Shown: positions 55,592 through 62,970 of the stretch, piece by piece
How the letters are laid out: each line of letters begins with the position of its first letter
How positions within the stretch are numbered: position 1 is the first letter of the stretch
From: Marinomonas piezotolerans
GTDB taxonomy: Bacteria > Pseudomonadota > Gammaproteobacteria > Pseudomonadales > Marinomonadaceae
NCBI RefSeq assembly: GCF_003362755.1
Contig: NZ_QKRA01000003.1
Coordinates: forward strand, 1 to 64,000
Length of the DNA: 64,000 bases
Direction of reading: 5' to 3'
The notes under the pieces: generated by a model
Told to the model about the DNA's origin: nothing
What the model saw: the letters and a program-made list of their open reading frames with translations, nothing else
Database searches by the model: none
Position numbers and translations under genes: made by a program

Positions 55592-56665
55592 ATGAAAAAA
55601 TTGAAACAATTCGCCGTGGGTGCTGTGGCAGCACTGACACTAACTACAACCTTTGCCGCGGATCAGGTTGTGCCTGATACGGTCGATTTCACCATTCCAT
55701 TTGGTGTAGGCGGAGGAACTGACGTTTGGGCGCGTTTTATGGCTCCAAACTTAGCATCTTTTATTGATGGTAATCCTACTTTAGTGATTAAGAATCAGCC
55801 TGGTGGTGGTTCTATCACGGGTACTAACCTTTTCTACAAACGTGCTAGCGACGATGGTTCAGACATTATCGGTACATCTGCATCGACTTTGTTCCCATTC
55901 ATGCTTGGTGATAAGCGAGTTCGTTTTAAATTGGACGAGTGGTCGCCGATCCTTGCTAGCCCAACAGGTGGTGTTGTCTACGTACAACCAGACATAGGCG
56001 TTTCTGACAGCAGTGACGTAGCGAAGCTGATGGGTCAAGAATTGAAGTTCGCTTCTCAAGGTCCTACTCAGTTGGAACTACCGATTCTAATCGCATTGGA
56101 CTTAATGGGTGCGGATATCAAGCCTGTGTTCGGTATGAAAAGCCGCGGCGCTGGTCGTTTGGCATTCGAACGTGGCGAAGCGACGATCGACTTCCAAACA
56201 TCTTCTGCTTACAAGAACTCTGTTCAAAGCTTAGTGGATGATGGTAAAGCCATTCCTGTGTTCAGTGTTGGCGTAATGAACAACGAAGGCGACATTGTTC
56301 GTGATCCGACTTTCCCGAACACCCCAACGTTTGAAGAAGCGTACGCAACGGTTCATGGTAAGCAGCCAAGCGGCATGCAATACGACGTGTACCGTAAATT
56401 CTTGGCGGCAGGTTTTGCTTTCCAAAAAGTAATTTTTGTACCTTCTGACGTGCCAAGCGCCGTGCTAGATGAGTACAACTCTGCTGTGCGTAAGATGATT
56501 GCTGATCCTAAATTCCAGCAAGAATCGGCTGAGAAATTGGGACCTTACCAAAATGCTGTTGGTATCGATATTGCAAAATACCTTGGCGACGCGGTCAATA
56601 TCTCTCCTGAAATGTATGTTTGGATTAAAGACTGGTTGAAGTCAGAGTTTAATTACAAGCTGTAA
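55592..56665 (+). CDS. Tripartite tricarboxylate transporter binding protein (TctC/Bug family)
   Basis: A 357-residue periplasmic protein from the ATG at 55592 (AGGTG upstream). A signal peptide ends at about residue 22 (TLTTTFA). The Bug fold is shown by TIPFGVGGGTDVWARFMAPNL, a carboxylate-binding loop, and VIKNQPGGGSITGTNLFY, the second loop. The protein is somewhat longer than most Bug proteins. It delivers its ligand to the TctAB protein encoded next. The ligand is inferred to be a tricarboxylate or related acid. Confidence 0.9.
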   Translation: MKKLKQFAVGAVAALTLTTTFAADQVVPDTVDFTIPFGVGGGTDVWARFMAPNLASFIDGNPTLVIKNQPGGGSITGTNLFYKRASDDGSDIIGTSASTLFPFMLGDKRVRFKLDEWSPILASPTGGVVYVQPDIGVSDSSDVAKLMGQELKFASQGPTQLELPILIALDLMGADIKPVFGMKSRGAGRLAFERGEATIDFQTSSAYKNSVQSLVDDGKAIPVFSVGVMNNEGDIVRDPTFPNTPTFEEAYATVHGKQPSGMQYDVYRKFLAAGFAFQKVIFVPSDVPSAVLDEYNSAVRKMIADPKFQQESAEKLGPYQNAVGIDIAKYLGDAVNISPEMYVWIKDWLKSEFNYKL

Positions 56666-56696
56666 TTGGTACATCGCTTAGATAGTTGGAGAGTTT

Positions 56697-58649
56697 ATGT
56701 CTGTTTTATTCAGTGCCCTAGATCAGGTGATGTCCGTCATGCATCTGTCGTACCTGATGCTTGGTGTCGTCATAGGTCTAATTGTTGGGATTATCCCGGG
56801 ATTAGGCGGTATTGCAGGGATGTCTTTGCTGTTGCCGTTTATTTACGGTATGGATGCTTCTGTTGGTTTAGGGATGCTGATGGGACTGGTGGCCGTGGTG
56901 CCGACTGGGGATACATTTACGTCCGTGTTGATGGGGATACCCGGATCCAGTTCTTCGCAGGCAACCGTCATGGACGGCTTTCCACTAGCGAAAAAAGGGC
57001 AGGCAGCGCGCGCGCTGTCTGCTGCATTCCTTTCTTCGATGATCGGCGGCGTGGTTGGGGCGATTGTCCTAAGTGTCTTCATTTTAGTCGCGCGACCTGT
57101 GGTGCTATCGTTTTCATCGGCTGAGCTGTTCATGCTGACCCTTTTGGGTTTGAGTGTGGTGGCCTCTTTGTCTGGTGGAAGTGTGTACAAAGGTCTTGCA
57201 GCATGTGGCATGGGACTTCTTGTTGGAACCATTGGTGGTGCGCCTGCTACAGGTGACTTCCGCTTCACGTTCGATGTCGATTATTTATACGACGGAATTC
57301 CGTTGATTGTTGTTGGCTTAGGTATTTTTGCATTACCTGAGATCATTTCGTTATTGATTCAGAATAAGTCGATTGCCTCGAAAGGTAATCAGCTTGGTCA
57401 TGGCTTAGGCCAAGGCTTAAAAGATGTAATGCGCAACTTGCCTTTGGTAGGGCGTTCATCTGTGTTTGGTAGTCTCGTCGGTGCAATTCCTGGGTTGGGT
57501 GGTTCTGTTGTTGATTGGATGACCTACAGTTTTGCAATGGGGGCTAGTAAAGATAAAAGTCAGTTTGGTAAAGGTGAAATTAAAGGTGTCATTGCGCCTG
57601 AGTCTGCGAACAACGCGTGTTCGTGTGGCAGCATGATCCCGACCATTCTGTTTGGTGTGCCTGGATCCGGTTCGGCAGCTGTTTTTCTCGGCGGTATGTT
57701 GTTGCTGGGGATTCAACCGGGTGTATCCATGGTATCGACGCACCTTGATCTGACGTACACGATTATCTGGTCACTTGCATTGGCGAATATTTTAGGGGCA
57801 GCGTTGTGTATTTTCTTAACACGCCCTATCTCAATGCTGACTTACATTAAGTTTTCGATTTTAGCGCCTGTCATTTTGACTCTGATTCTGTTCGCAGCGT
57901 ATCAGGCAACACGTAGCTTTGGTGACTTCCTAGCGCTAGGTGTGGTTGCATTGATTGGTGTGATGATGAAAAGTGCAAACTGGCCTCGTCCGGCATTTTT
58001 GATCGGTTTTGTACTATCTGCGGGTGCAGAAAACTACTTTTTCCAAAGCATTCAGTTTTATGAATACAGCTGGTTTACTCGTCCTGGTGTCTTGATCATC
58101 GGTGCACTGATCTTATGTGGTCTATTTTTACCACCAGTATTCCGCAGAGTTATGCGCAAACGCCAAACTCAGCAAGAAGCTGAAGCAGCAACTCAGCCAG
58201 AGAACAACTTTAGTTTAGATTTTTGGATTGCAGGTGCATTTCTGGTCGTGTCAGCTGTGTTTGGTTACCAAGTATGGGGCGAGCAGACGCTTACAAGAGC
58301 TTTCCCATTAATCGCGGTGACGTTATTAGGTGGCTCATCTTTAATGGTGATCATTCAACATCTACGTAATCGTAATTTGGTTGTCCCAGTCGAAATTCGC
58401 CAAGGTCTGGTTTACGTTCTTGGGTTCTTTGTGATGGCGTTTTTATACTTTGAACTTGGTTTCTTGACTACAACCTTTATTTTCACCTTGTTGTTTGTGT
58501 ACTTCTTTGCCCAAGCGGGAGTGGTGAAATCTGTGTCGATTGCTTGTGGTTTGCTGATCTTCTTGTTAGGAATGGGACGTTTAATGAGCGTCGACTATCC
58601 AGAAGGTTTGTTTGACGGCTATGTGCTGGCCATTGCTAATATGATTTAG
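56697..58649 (+). CDS. Fused TctA-TctB membrane subunit of a tripartite tricarboxylate transporter
   Basis: A 650-residue protein. Residues 1 to about 480 are TctA, the large subunit, with IIPGLGGIAGMSLLLPFIYG near the N-terminus and GAIPGLGGSVVDWMTYSFA and GVPGSGSAAVFLGGML repeats. A charged linker (RKRQTQQEAEAATQPENN, about 485-502) leads to about 145 residues with four hydrophobic segments like TctB, the small subunit. These are usually separate proteins. It follows the binding-protein gene by 31 bases and ends at a strong terminator. Confidence 0.88.
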   Translation: MSVLFSALDQVMSVMHLSYLMLGVVIGLIVGIIPGLGGIAGMSLLLPFIYGMDASVGLGMLMGLVAVVPTGDTFTSVLMGIPGSSSSQATVMDGFPLAKKGQAARALSAAFLSSMIGGVVGAIVLSVFILVARPVVLSFSSAELFMLTLLGLSVVASLSGGSVYKGLAACGMGLLVGTIGGAPATGDFRFTFDVDYLYDGIPLIVVGLGIFALPEIISLLIQNKSIASKGNQLGHGLGQGLKDVMRNLPLVGRSSVFGSLVGAIPGLGGSVVDWMTYSFAMGASKDKSQFGKGEIKGVIAPESANNACSCGSMIPTILFGVPGSGSAAVFLGGMLLLGIQPGVSMVSTHLDLTYTIIWSLALANILGAALCIFLTRPISMLTYIKFSILAPVILTLILFAAYQATRSFGDFLALGVVALIGVMMKSANWPRPAFLIGFVLSAGAENYFFQSIQFYEYSWFTRPGVLIIGALILCGLFLPPVFRRVMRKRQTQQEAEAATQPENNFSLDFWIAGAFLVVSAVFGYQVWGEQTLTRAFPLIAVTLLGGSSLMVIIQHLRNRNLVVPVEIRQGLVYVLGFFVMAFLYFELGFLTTTFIFTLLFVYFFAQAGVVKSVSIACGLLIFLLGMGRLMSVDYPEGLFDGYVLAIANMI

Positions 58650-58681
58650 TGTTTTAGACTACATTTTGTAGCCTCCGCTAA

Positions 58682-58714
58682 CCCCAGTGTTGATATGGCA
58701 CTGGGGTTTTTTTT
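58682..58714 (+). terminator. Terminator after tctAB
   Basis: CCCCAGTG/CACTGGGG with a 9-base loop and eight Ts, 33 bases past the transporter stop. It closes the isomerase-transporter operon. Confidence 0.92.
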
Positions 58715-59243
58715 GTGTGGTATTCGATGTGTTATAACGCTTAAACACCATCATAGTCCTAATGGTGAATGGCTGTCCGATCTTCCTTGCTCTAAACCTT
58801 ATTATGCATTCAGGATCATTAGGCTTATGGATTCAGCATCACTAGACATCAAAAGATGTCCAATAAGCGAATGTATGAAGGTGTTTGGTATGCGCATGAT
58901 CAGGCGTATATCGCCACTTGACGAAGGTGTATCGGACCGTCAATCGAAGACAAGGCGAAGTATATTTAAGCGCGAAATTTGCAGTAAATATCGATAACAG
59001 GGAGTGTTTATCCATTTAGTTTAAGTATGCTGCTGAGGCAGCGAACCGTTCCGACGATCTAAGCACTAGCAGCGATGCAGATTAAGTTGTTGAATCTTGG
59101 CTGGGTGTTACGGTTCAAATCCCCTCCGAATCAGGACTCAGTCCTCTAGTTGAAATGATTTTTAGGTCGAACAATATGCTGTTCTTTTTTTAAGTGATTG
59201 GCTAGATAGACTTTGGGTTTATGTTTAGATTGGCCAAAAAAAA
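58715..59243. other. Gene-poor stretch between the TTT and TRAP operons; possible gene remnant
   Basis: No convincing gene is seen in these 529 bases. An open frame at 58695-58997 starts inside the terminator and is probably chance. A short frame around 58871-58920 (MYEGVWYAHDQAYIAT, then a stop) looks protein-like but is broken. At 59114-59124 the sequence GGTTCAAATCC looks like a tRNA T-arm, but no cloverleaf can be built. The stretch may hold decayed genes or a small RNA. Confidence 0.35.
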
Positions 59244-59259
59244 GCGCCCCGAGGGGCGC
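59244..59259 (-). terminator. Terminator of the TRAP operon
   Basis: GCGCCCC-GA-GGGGCGC, 33 bases past the dctM stop on the minus strand, is followed by eight Ts on that strand. A compact, very stable stem. Confidence 0.88.
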
Positions 59260-59292
59260 CGAAAAACATGACATTTAACTGCCATAAAAGGG

Positions 59293-60906
59293 TTATTGCA
59301 CGATCTCGGGTCCCATGATTGCGTATGGTAACGCAGTGGATAGAGCTGGGATGTAAGTTACCAAGATCAAGAATACAAATAGCACCGCTACAAACGGCAT
59401 GGCAGCTTTTACGACGCGCGCTAAGCTCATGCCGGTGATCCCCGATGTTACAAAGAGATTCAAACCAATTGGCGGTGTGATCATACCGATTTCCATATTT
59501 ACCACCATGATGATACCTAGGTGGATTGGGTCAACACCAAGCTCCATAGCAATCGGGAACACAACTGGTGCAACGATAACTAATAGACCTGATGGCTCCA
59601 TGAACTGACCACCAATCAACAATAGAATGTTGACAGCGATTAGGAAGGTAAACCAGTTGAAGCCTACGCCAAGCATCCACTCTGTGATTGCTTGTGGAAT
59701 ACGCTCTGCCGACAAGGTGTGAGCAAACAACAAAGCGTTAGCGATGATGAACATCAGCATCACAGTCGTTTTAGTGCCTTCCAGCATGGTTTTACGTGTT
59801 TCGTCACCAAATAGAGCAGGGAAGAAACCACGAACCATAAGTGATAGGTTACGGCCCCAGATTGGTATACCCGCCGCCATGCAGCCTACAAGACCTGTGT
59901 CTAGGTGTTGGCCACGTTTGGAGATGTAAAACAAAGCAGTCACGATACCTAGTGCTAGGCCAACTAAAGCACGTGCGCCACCAGTAAAGGAGTCACTGTT
60001 AGCGAAGGCGAAGAAGGACATGATTTCCCAAACTAAGAACAAGGATACACCGTAAACAGTACCGTTGAAGCCAACACGTGCTGCTGGGGCATCTGAGTCG
60101 TTTGTCCAAGTTTGACCTTTTAGAGGCCCCATATCACGATATACAAATAGAGCAATGAATATCGAATACACCGCGGCCACAACCGCAGCTTCAGTTGGGG
60201 TAAAGGCACCGCCGTAGATACCACCCATGATGATAACGATTAGGAACAAGCCCCACCCCGCTTCTTTACCACCACGAACGAGATGGCCAAAGCCTTTCCA
60301 TTCTTCTGCAGGTAGGTTTTTGATACGTGCCACAACATAGATAGCAAGCATGAGCATACCACCAGCCATAAGGCCTGGGATGACACCCGCCAAGAACATA
60401 CGACCAACAGATACGTCAGTTGCTGCGGCGTACACTACCATTACGATAGATGGCGGAATCAAAATACCCAGTGTACCAGCGTTCGCGATGATGCCAGAGG
60501 CGAACTCTTTTGAGTAACCTACTTGACGCATACCTGCAATCGCAATAGTACCGATTGCAACAACAGTCGCTGGCGATGAGCCAGATAACGCTGCAAACAT
60601 CATACACGCTAATACCGATGCCATCGCTAGACCGCCGCGGAAATGCCCTACGGAGGCGATAGCAAAGTTGATGAGACGTTTTGCAACACCACCCGTTGAC
60701 ATAAAAGACGATGCCAACACAAAGAATGGGATCGCTAATAGTGTGTAATGCTGACCCGCGCCAAACAGTGAAATCGCTACTGAAGACAAGGAGTCATGCG
60801 AGAAAAATGTGATGAATAAAATGGACGATAAGCCCAATGAAATACCAACCGGTAGCCCGATAAAGAGCAAGGTCAGTACCATACCAAATAAAATTAATGC
60901 TTCCAC
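59293..60906 (-). CDS. dctM: TRAP transporter large membrane subunit DctM (with internal insertion)
   Basis: A 537-residue permease; typical DctM proteins have about 425-430 residues. The N-terminal half (SGSSPATVVAIGTIAI at about 109-124, GTLGILIPPSIVMVVYA) and C-terminal half (VMLMFIIANALLFAH, GGQFMEPSGLLVIVAPVVFP, MITPPIGLNLFV) are standard. Between about 258 and 370 lies an extra segment with two or more hydrophobic stretches (VYGVSLFLVWEIMSFFAF, ALVGLALGIVTALFYI). The start is GTG at 60906 with GGAGAG upstream. It forms the transport channel with DctQ. Confidence 0.93.
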   Translation of the reverse strand: MEALILFGMVLTLLFIGLPVGISLGLSSILFITFFSHDSLSSVAISLFGAGQHYTLLAIPFFVLASSFMSTGGVAKRLINFAIASVGHFRGGLAMASVLACMMFAALSGSSPATVVAIGTIAIAGMRQVGYSKEFASGIIANAGTLGILIPPSIVMVVYAAATDVSVGRMFLAGVIPGLMAGGMLMLAIYVVARIKNLPAEEWKGFGHLVRGGKEAGWGLFLIVIIMGGIYGGAFTPTEAAVVAAVYSIFIALFVYRDMGPLKGQTWTNDSDAPAARVGFNGTVYGVSLFLVWEIMSFFAFANSDSFTGGARALVGLALGIVTALFYISKRGQHLDTGLVGCMAAGIPIWGRNLSLMVRGFFPALFGDETRKTMLEGTKTTVMLMFIIANALLFAHTLSAERIPQAITEWMLGVGFNWFTFLIAVNILLLIGGQFMEPSGLLVIVAPVVFPIAMELGVDPIHLGIIMVVNMEIGMITPPIGLNLFVTSGITGMSLARVVKAAMPFVAVLFVFLILVTYIPALSTALPYAIMGPEIVQ

Positions 60907-60924
60907 GATACTCTCCTAACCCAA

Positions 60925-61602
60925 TTAGTCTTTCAACGCGCCTTTGTTCTCTTCAACCAAATCTTGCGCTTCGTGACCACTAATCAACATGTCGCGCTTA
61001 TTGGTTGCAATCGCCCAAAAGGCTTGCAGAGAACGGTAGGCAAGAAGTGCCAAACTGATTGGTAAGATAACGAGTACTAACCAGCGGTGCACACGGGGTT
61101 GAAGATCAAATGCTTCCGCAAAGAAAACAGGGTAGCGAAGTTCGTCTTGCCCTAAGCCAATGCGCCACATTTTATACCAGTATTCGATTGCGCCACCGCG
61201 AACATCGACACCGAGCATGGCAAGCCAAGTAGAGTCTAATAGGATCAGGCCATAGAGCATAGCGCCCGCTGCGCCAACCAAAGACAGGAATTTCATCGCT
61301 GGGCGTGGCACCGCATTAAGTACAATGTCTACCCCGAGATGGATGCCTGTTTTGATGCCATAGCTCATGCCTAGCAGAATCAGCCAAGAGAACATCACCG
61401 TATTAAATTCAAGGGCGGCGATCCAACCAGTATTGAACGCATAACGTGCAATAACCTGTCCGAAAGACACAACCATGATAGAGGTGATGACAAGAACCAG
61501 TAAGTTCTCTTCTAGACGTTCCATAAAAGTAGGGAAACGCTTTTCCAGTACCCAAAGTACTAGAATAAAAATAAGTAGGTATAAATGAGGCCAATATGCC
61601 AT
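60925..61602 (-). CDS. dctQ: TRAP transporter small membrane subunit DctQ
   Basis: A 225-residue protein with four main membrane helices; DctQ proteins are usually 160-230 residues. FNTVMFSWLILLGMSYGIKTGIHLGVDI is the DctQ signature (the conserved W...G...K.G.H). The ATG has GGAGTAA upstream. It lies 18 bases before dctM and 135 bases after dctP, with a stem-loop in the latter gap. Confidence 0.93.
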   Translation of the reverse strand: MAYWPHLYLLIFILVLWVLEKRFPTFMERLEENLLVLVITSIMVVSFGQVIARYAFNTGWIAALEFNTVMFSWLILLGMSYGIKTGIHLGVDIVLNAVPRPAMKFLSLVGAAGAMLYGLILLDSTWLAMLGVDVRGGAIEYWYKMWRIGLGQDELRYPVFFAEAFDLQPRVHRWLVLVILPISLALLAYRSLQAFWAIATNKRDMLISGHEAQDLVEENKGALKD

Positions 61603-61692
61603 GGGATTACTCCTGATCTACGAAACGCAGCCCAATAGAACCGTATACACTATATGAATCGGATGGTGACCACAAAGTGAAAGGTGGAAGGA

Positions 61693-61714
61693 GCTGACCC
61701 CGGATGGGGTCAGC
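61693..61714 (-). promoter_or_regulatory. Intercistronic stem-loop between dctP and dctQ
   Basis: GCTGACCCC-ggat-GGGGTCAGC is a 9-bp perfect stem with no T run, 24 bases after the dctP stop. It is likely to stabilise the binding-protein message and lower expression of the membrane subunits. Confidence 0.65.
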
Positions 61715-61737
61715 ATTGCTGCACTGTCAAGCTGGGC

Positions 61738-62730
61738 TTAGGCGCCAGCTGCGGCTTCGATGGTTTCTGTGCCAATTGAATCTTCGAACTGTTTCCAAAC
61801 AGGCTTCATCGTCTCAACCCACTCATTACGTTGCTCTGGAGTCAATACGTTGATTTTGCCACCTGCTTTAAGAATGTTCTCGCGGTTCGCGGCTTCAGCA
61901 GCTTTTACATTTAGGTTGGCTTCTTGAGTGACTTCGTTTGCAATACGCATGAACTGCTCACGATCGTCATCACTTAGGCTATTTAGGAATTCAGAAGATG
62001 TCATGAACAAGTAAGCCAACAACTGGTGGTTGGTTTCTGTCACGCTATCTTGAACCTCGTAGAATTTTTTCGTGTAGATGTTAGACCAAGTATTCTCTTG
62101 ACCATCCACAACGCCCGTTTGCAATGCACCGTATACTTCTGAGAAGGACATCGCTTGTGGAGAAGCGCCCATTGCAGAGATCATTTGCTTCGCAACATCA
62201 GAGGTTTGAACGCGGAATTTTAGACCTTTAGCATCGCTAGGTACGATCAATGGTTTGTTGGCAGAGAAGTATTTCATACCAGACATCCAGTAGCCCAAAC
62301 CAACGAAGCCAGCGTATTCATCCATCACGGTTAATAGCTCTTGACCTTTTTCGGTTTGAGTAAAGCGGATCGCATGATCCATATCTTTAAAGATGAAAGG
62401 TAGGTCAAATACACCGTACTTAGCCGTGTAAGAACCAAATTTAGATAGGGAAGGTGCTAGAAGTTGGACATCACCTAGAAGAAGAGCTTCAAGCTCTTTA
62501 GAATCACCAAACAGGGTAGAGTTTGGGTAAACTTCGACACACAGTTTGCCATCCATTTCTTTATTAACACGCTCAGCAAAACTGTTAGCAGCCACCACTT
62601 TAGGGTGAGTCGTACCGCCTGTTACGTGGCTGAATTTAACAACGCGCTCTCCAGAATCACAGCTAGCAGAAGCTGTAGTTGCAGTGAAAGCTAAGGCAGC
62701 AGTTGTTAGTGCAAGGCTAATTTTTTTCAT
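61738..62730 (-). CDS. dctP: TRAP transporter C4-dicarboxylate-binding protein DctP
   Basis: A 330-residue periplasmic protein. The signal peptide ends at about residue 22 (TATTASA). The DctP fold shows KFSHVTGGTTHPKVVAANSFAERV, YPNSTLFGDSKELEALLLGDVQ, LKFRVQTSDVAKQMISAMGASPQAMSFSEVYGALQTGVVDGQENTW with the carboxylate-binding arginine, and EVQDSVTETNH. Ligands are typically malate, succinate and fumarate. It is the first gene of dctPQM and has a possible sigma-54 promoter upstream. Confidence 0.95.
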   Translation of the reverse strand: MKKISLALTTAALAFTATTASASCDSGERVVKFSHVTGGTTHPKVVAANSFAERVNKEMDGKLCVEVYPNSTLFGDSKELEALLLGDVQLLAPSLSKFGSYTAKYGVFDLPFIFKDMDHAIRFTQTEKGQELLTVMDEYAGFVGLGYWMSGMKYFSANKPLIVPSDAKGLKFRVQTSDVAKQMISAMGASPQAMSFSEVYGALQTGVVDGQENTWSNIYTKKFYEVQDSVTETNHQLLAYLFMTSSEFLNSLSDDDREQFMRIANEVTQEANLNVKAAEAANRENILKAGGKINVLTPEQRNEWVETMKPVWKQFEDSIGTETIEAAAGA

Positions 62731-62819
62731 TGTTATATGACTCCAAATATAGGTTTTATTATTGTTAGTTTGGTCTTCGCCAAACGAGCAACAAATTGAT
62801 GGTTGCTGGTCATACTTCT

Positions 62820-62835
62820 TACATATTGCGTGCCA
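62820..62835 (-). promoter_or_regulatory. Candidate sigma-54 promoter of dctPQM
   Basis: On the minus strand, TGGCAC (-24) is followed after 5 bases by ATGTA, compared with TTGCA/T in the consensus (-12). The GG is intact but the GC of the -12 element is GT. It lies about 90 bases before the dctP start. The window encodes a DctD-type sigma-54 activator, so the site is plausible but not certain. Confidence 0.5.
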
Positions 62836-62970
62836 ACTTTTTGAGTTTTATATAAGTTGATGATATATATCACTTTTATTTTTTTATTCGGCTGTTTCTA
62901 AGAAAATTCGAAAATTCTGTTGAGTGGTATTACGCCGACGAGATGATTGTGGTGGGTGGAATTCCGCCTA

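Noticed and set aside
58695-58997. 100-codon plus-strand open frame
   Set aside because: It starts within the tctAB terminator, lacks a ribosome binding site and has an arginine/serine-rich composition unlike a normal protein.
59040-59160. Possible tRNA or tmRNA gene because of a GGTTCAAATCC motif
   Set aside because: The bases around the motif do not pair as a T-stem beyond two pairs, and no acceptor, D-arm or anticodon arm can be drawn.
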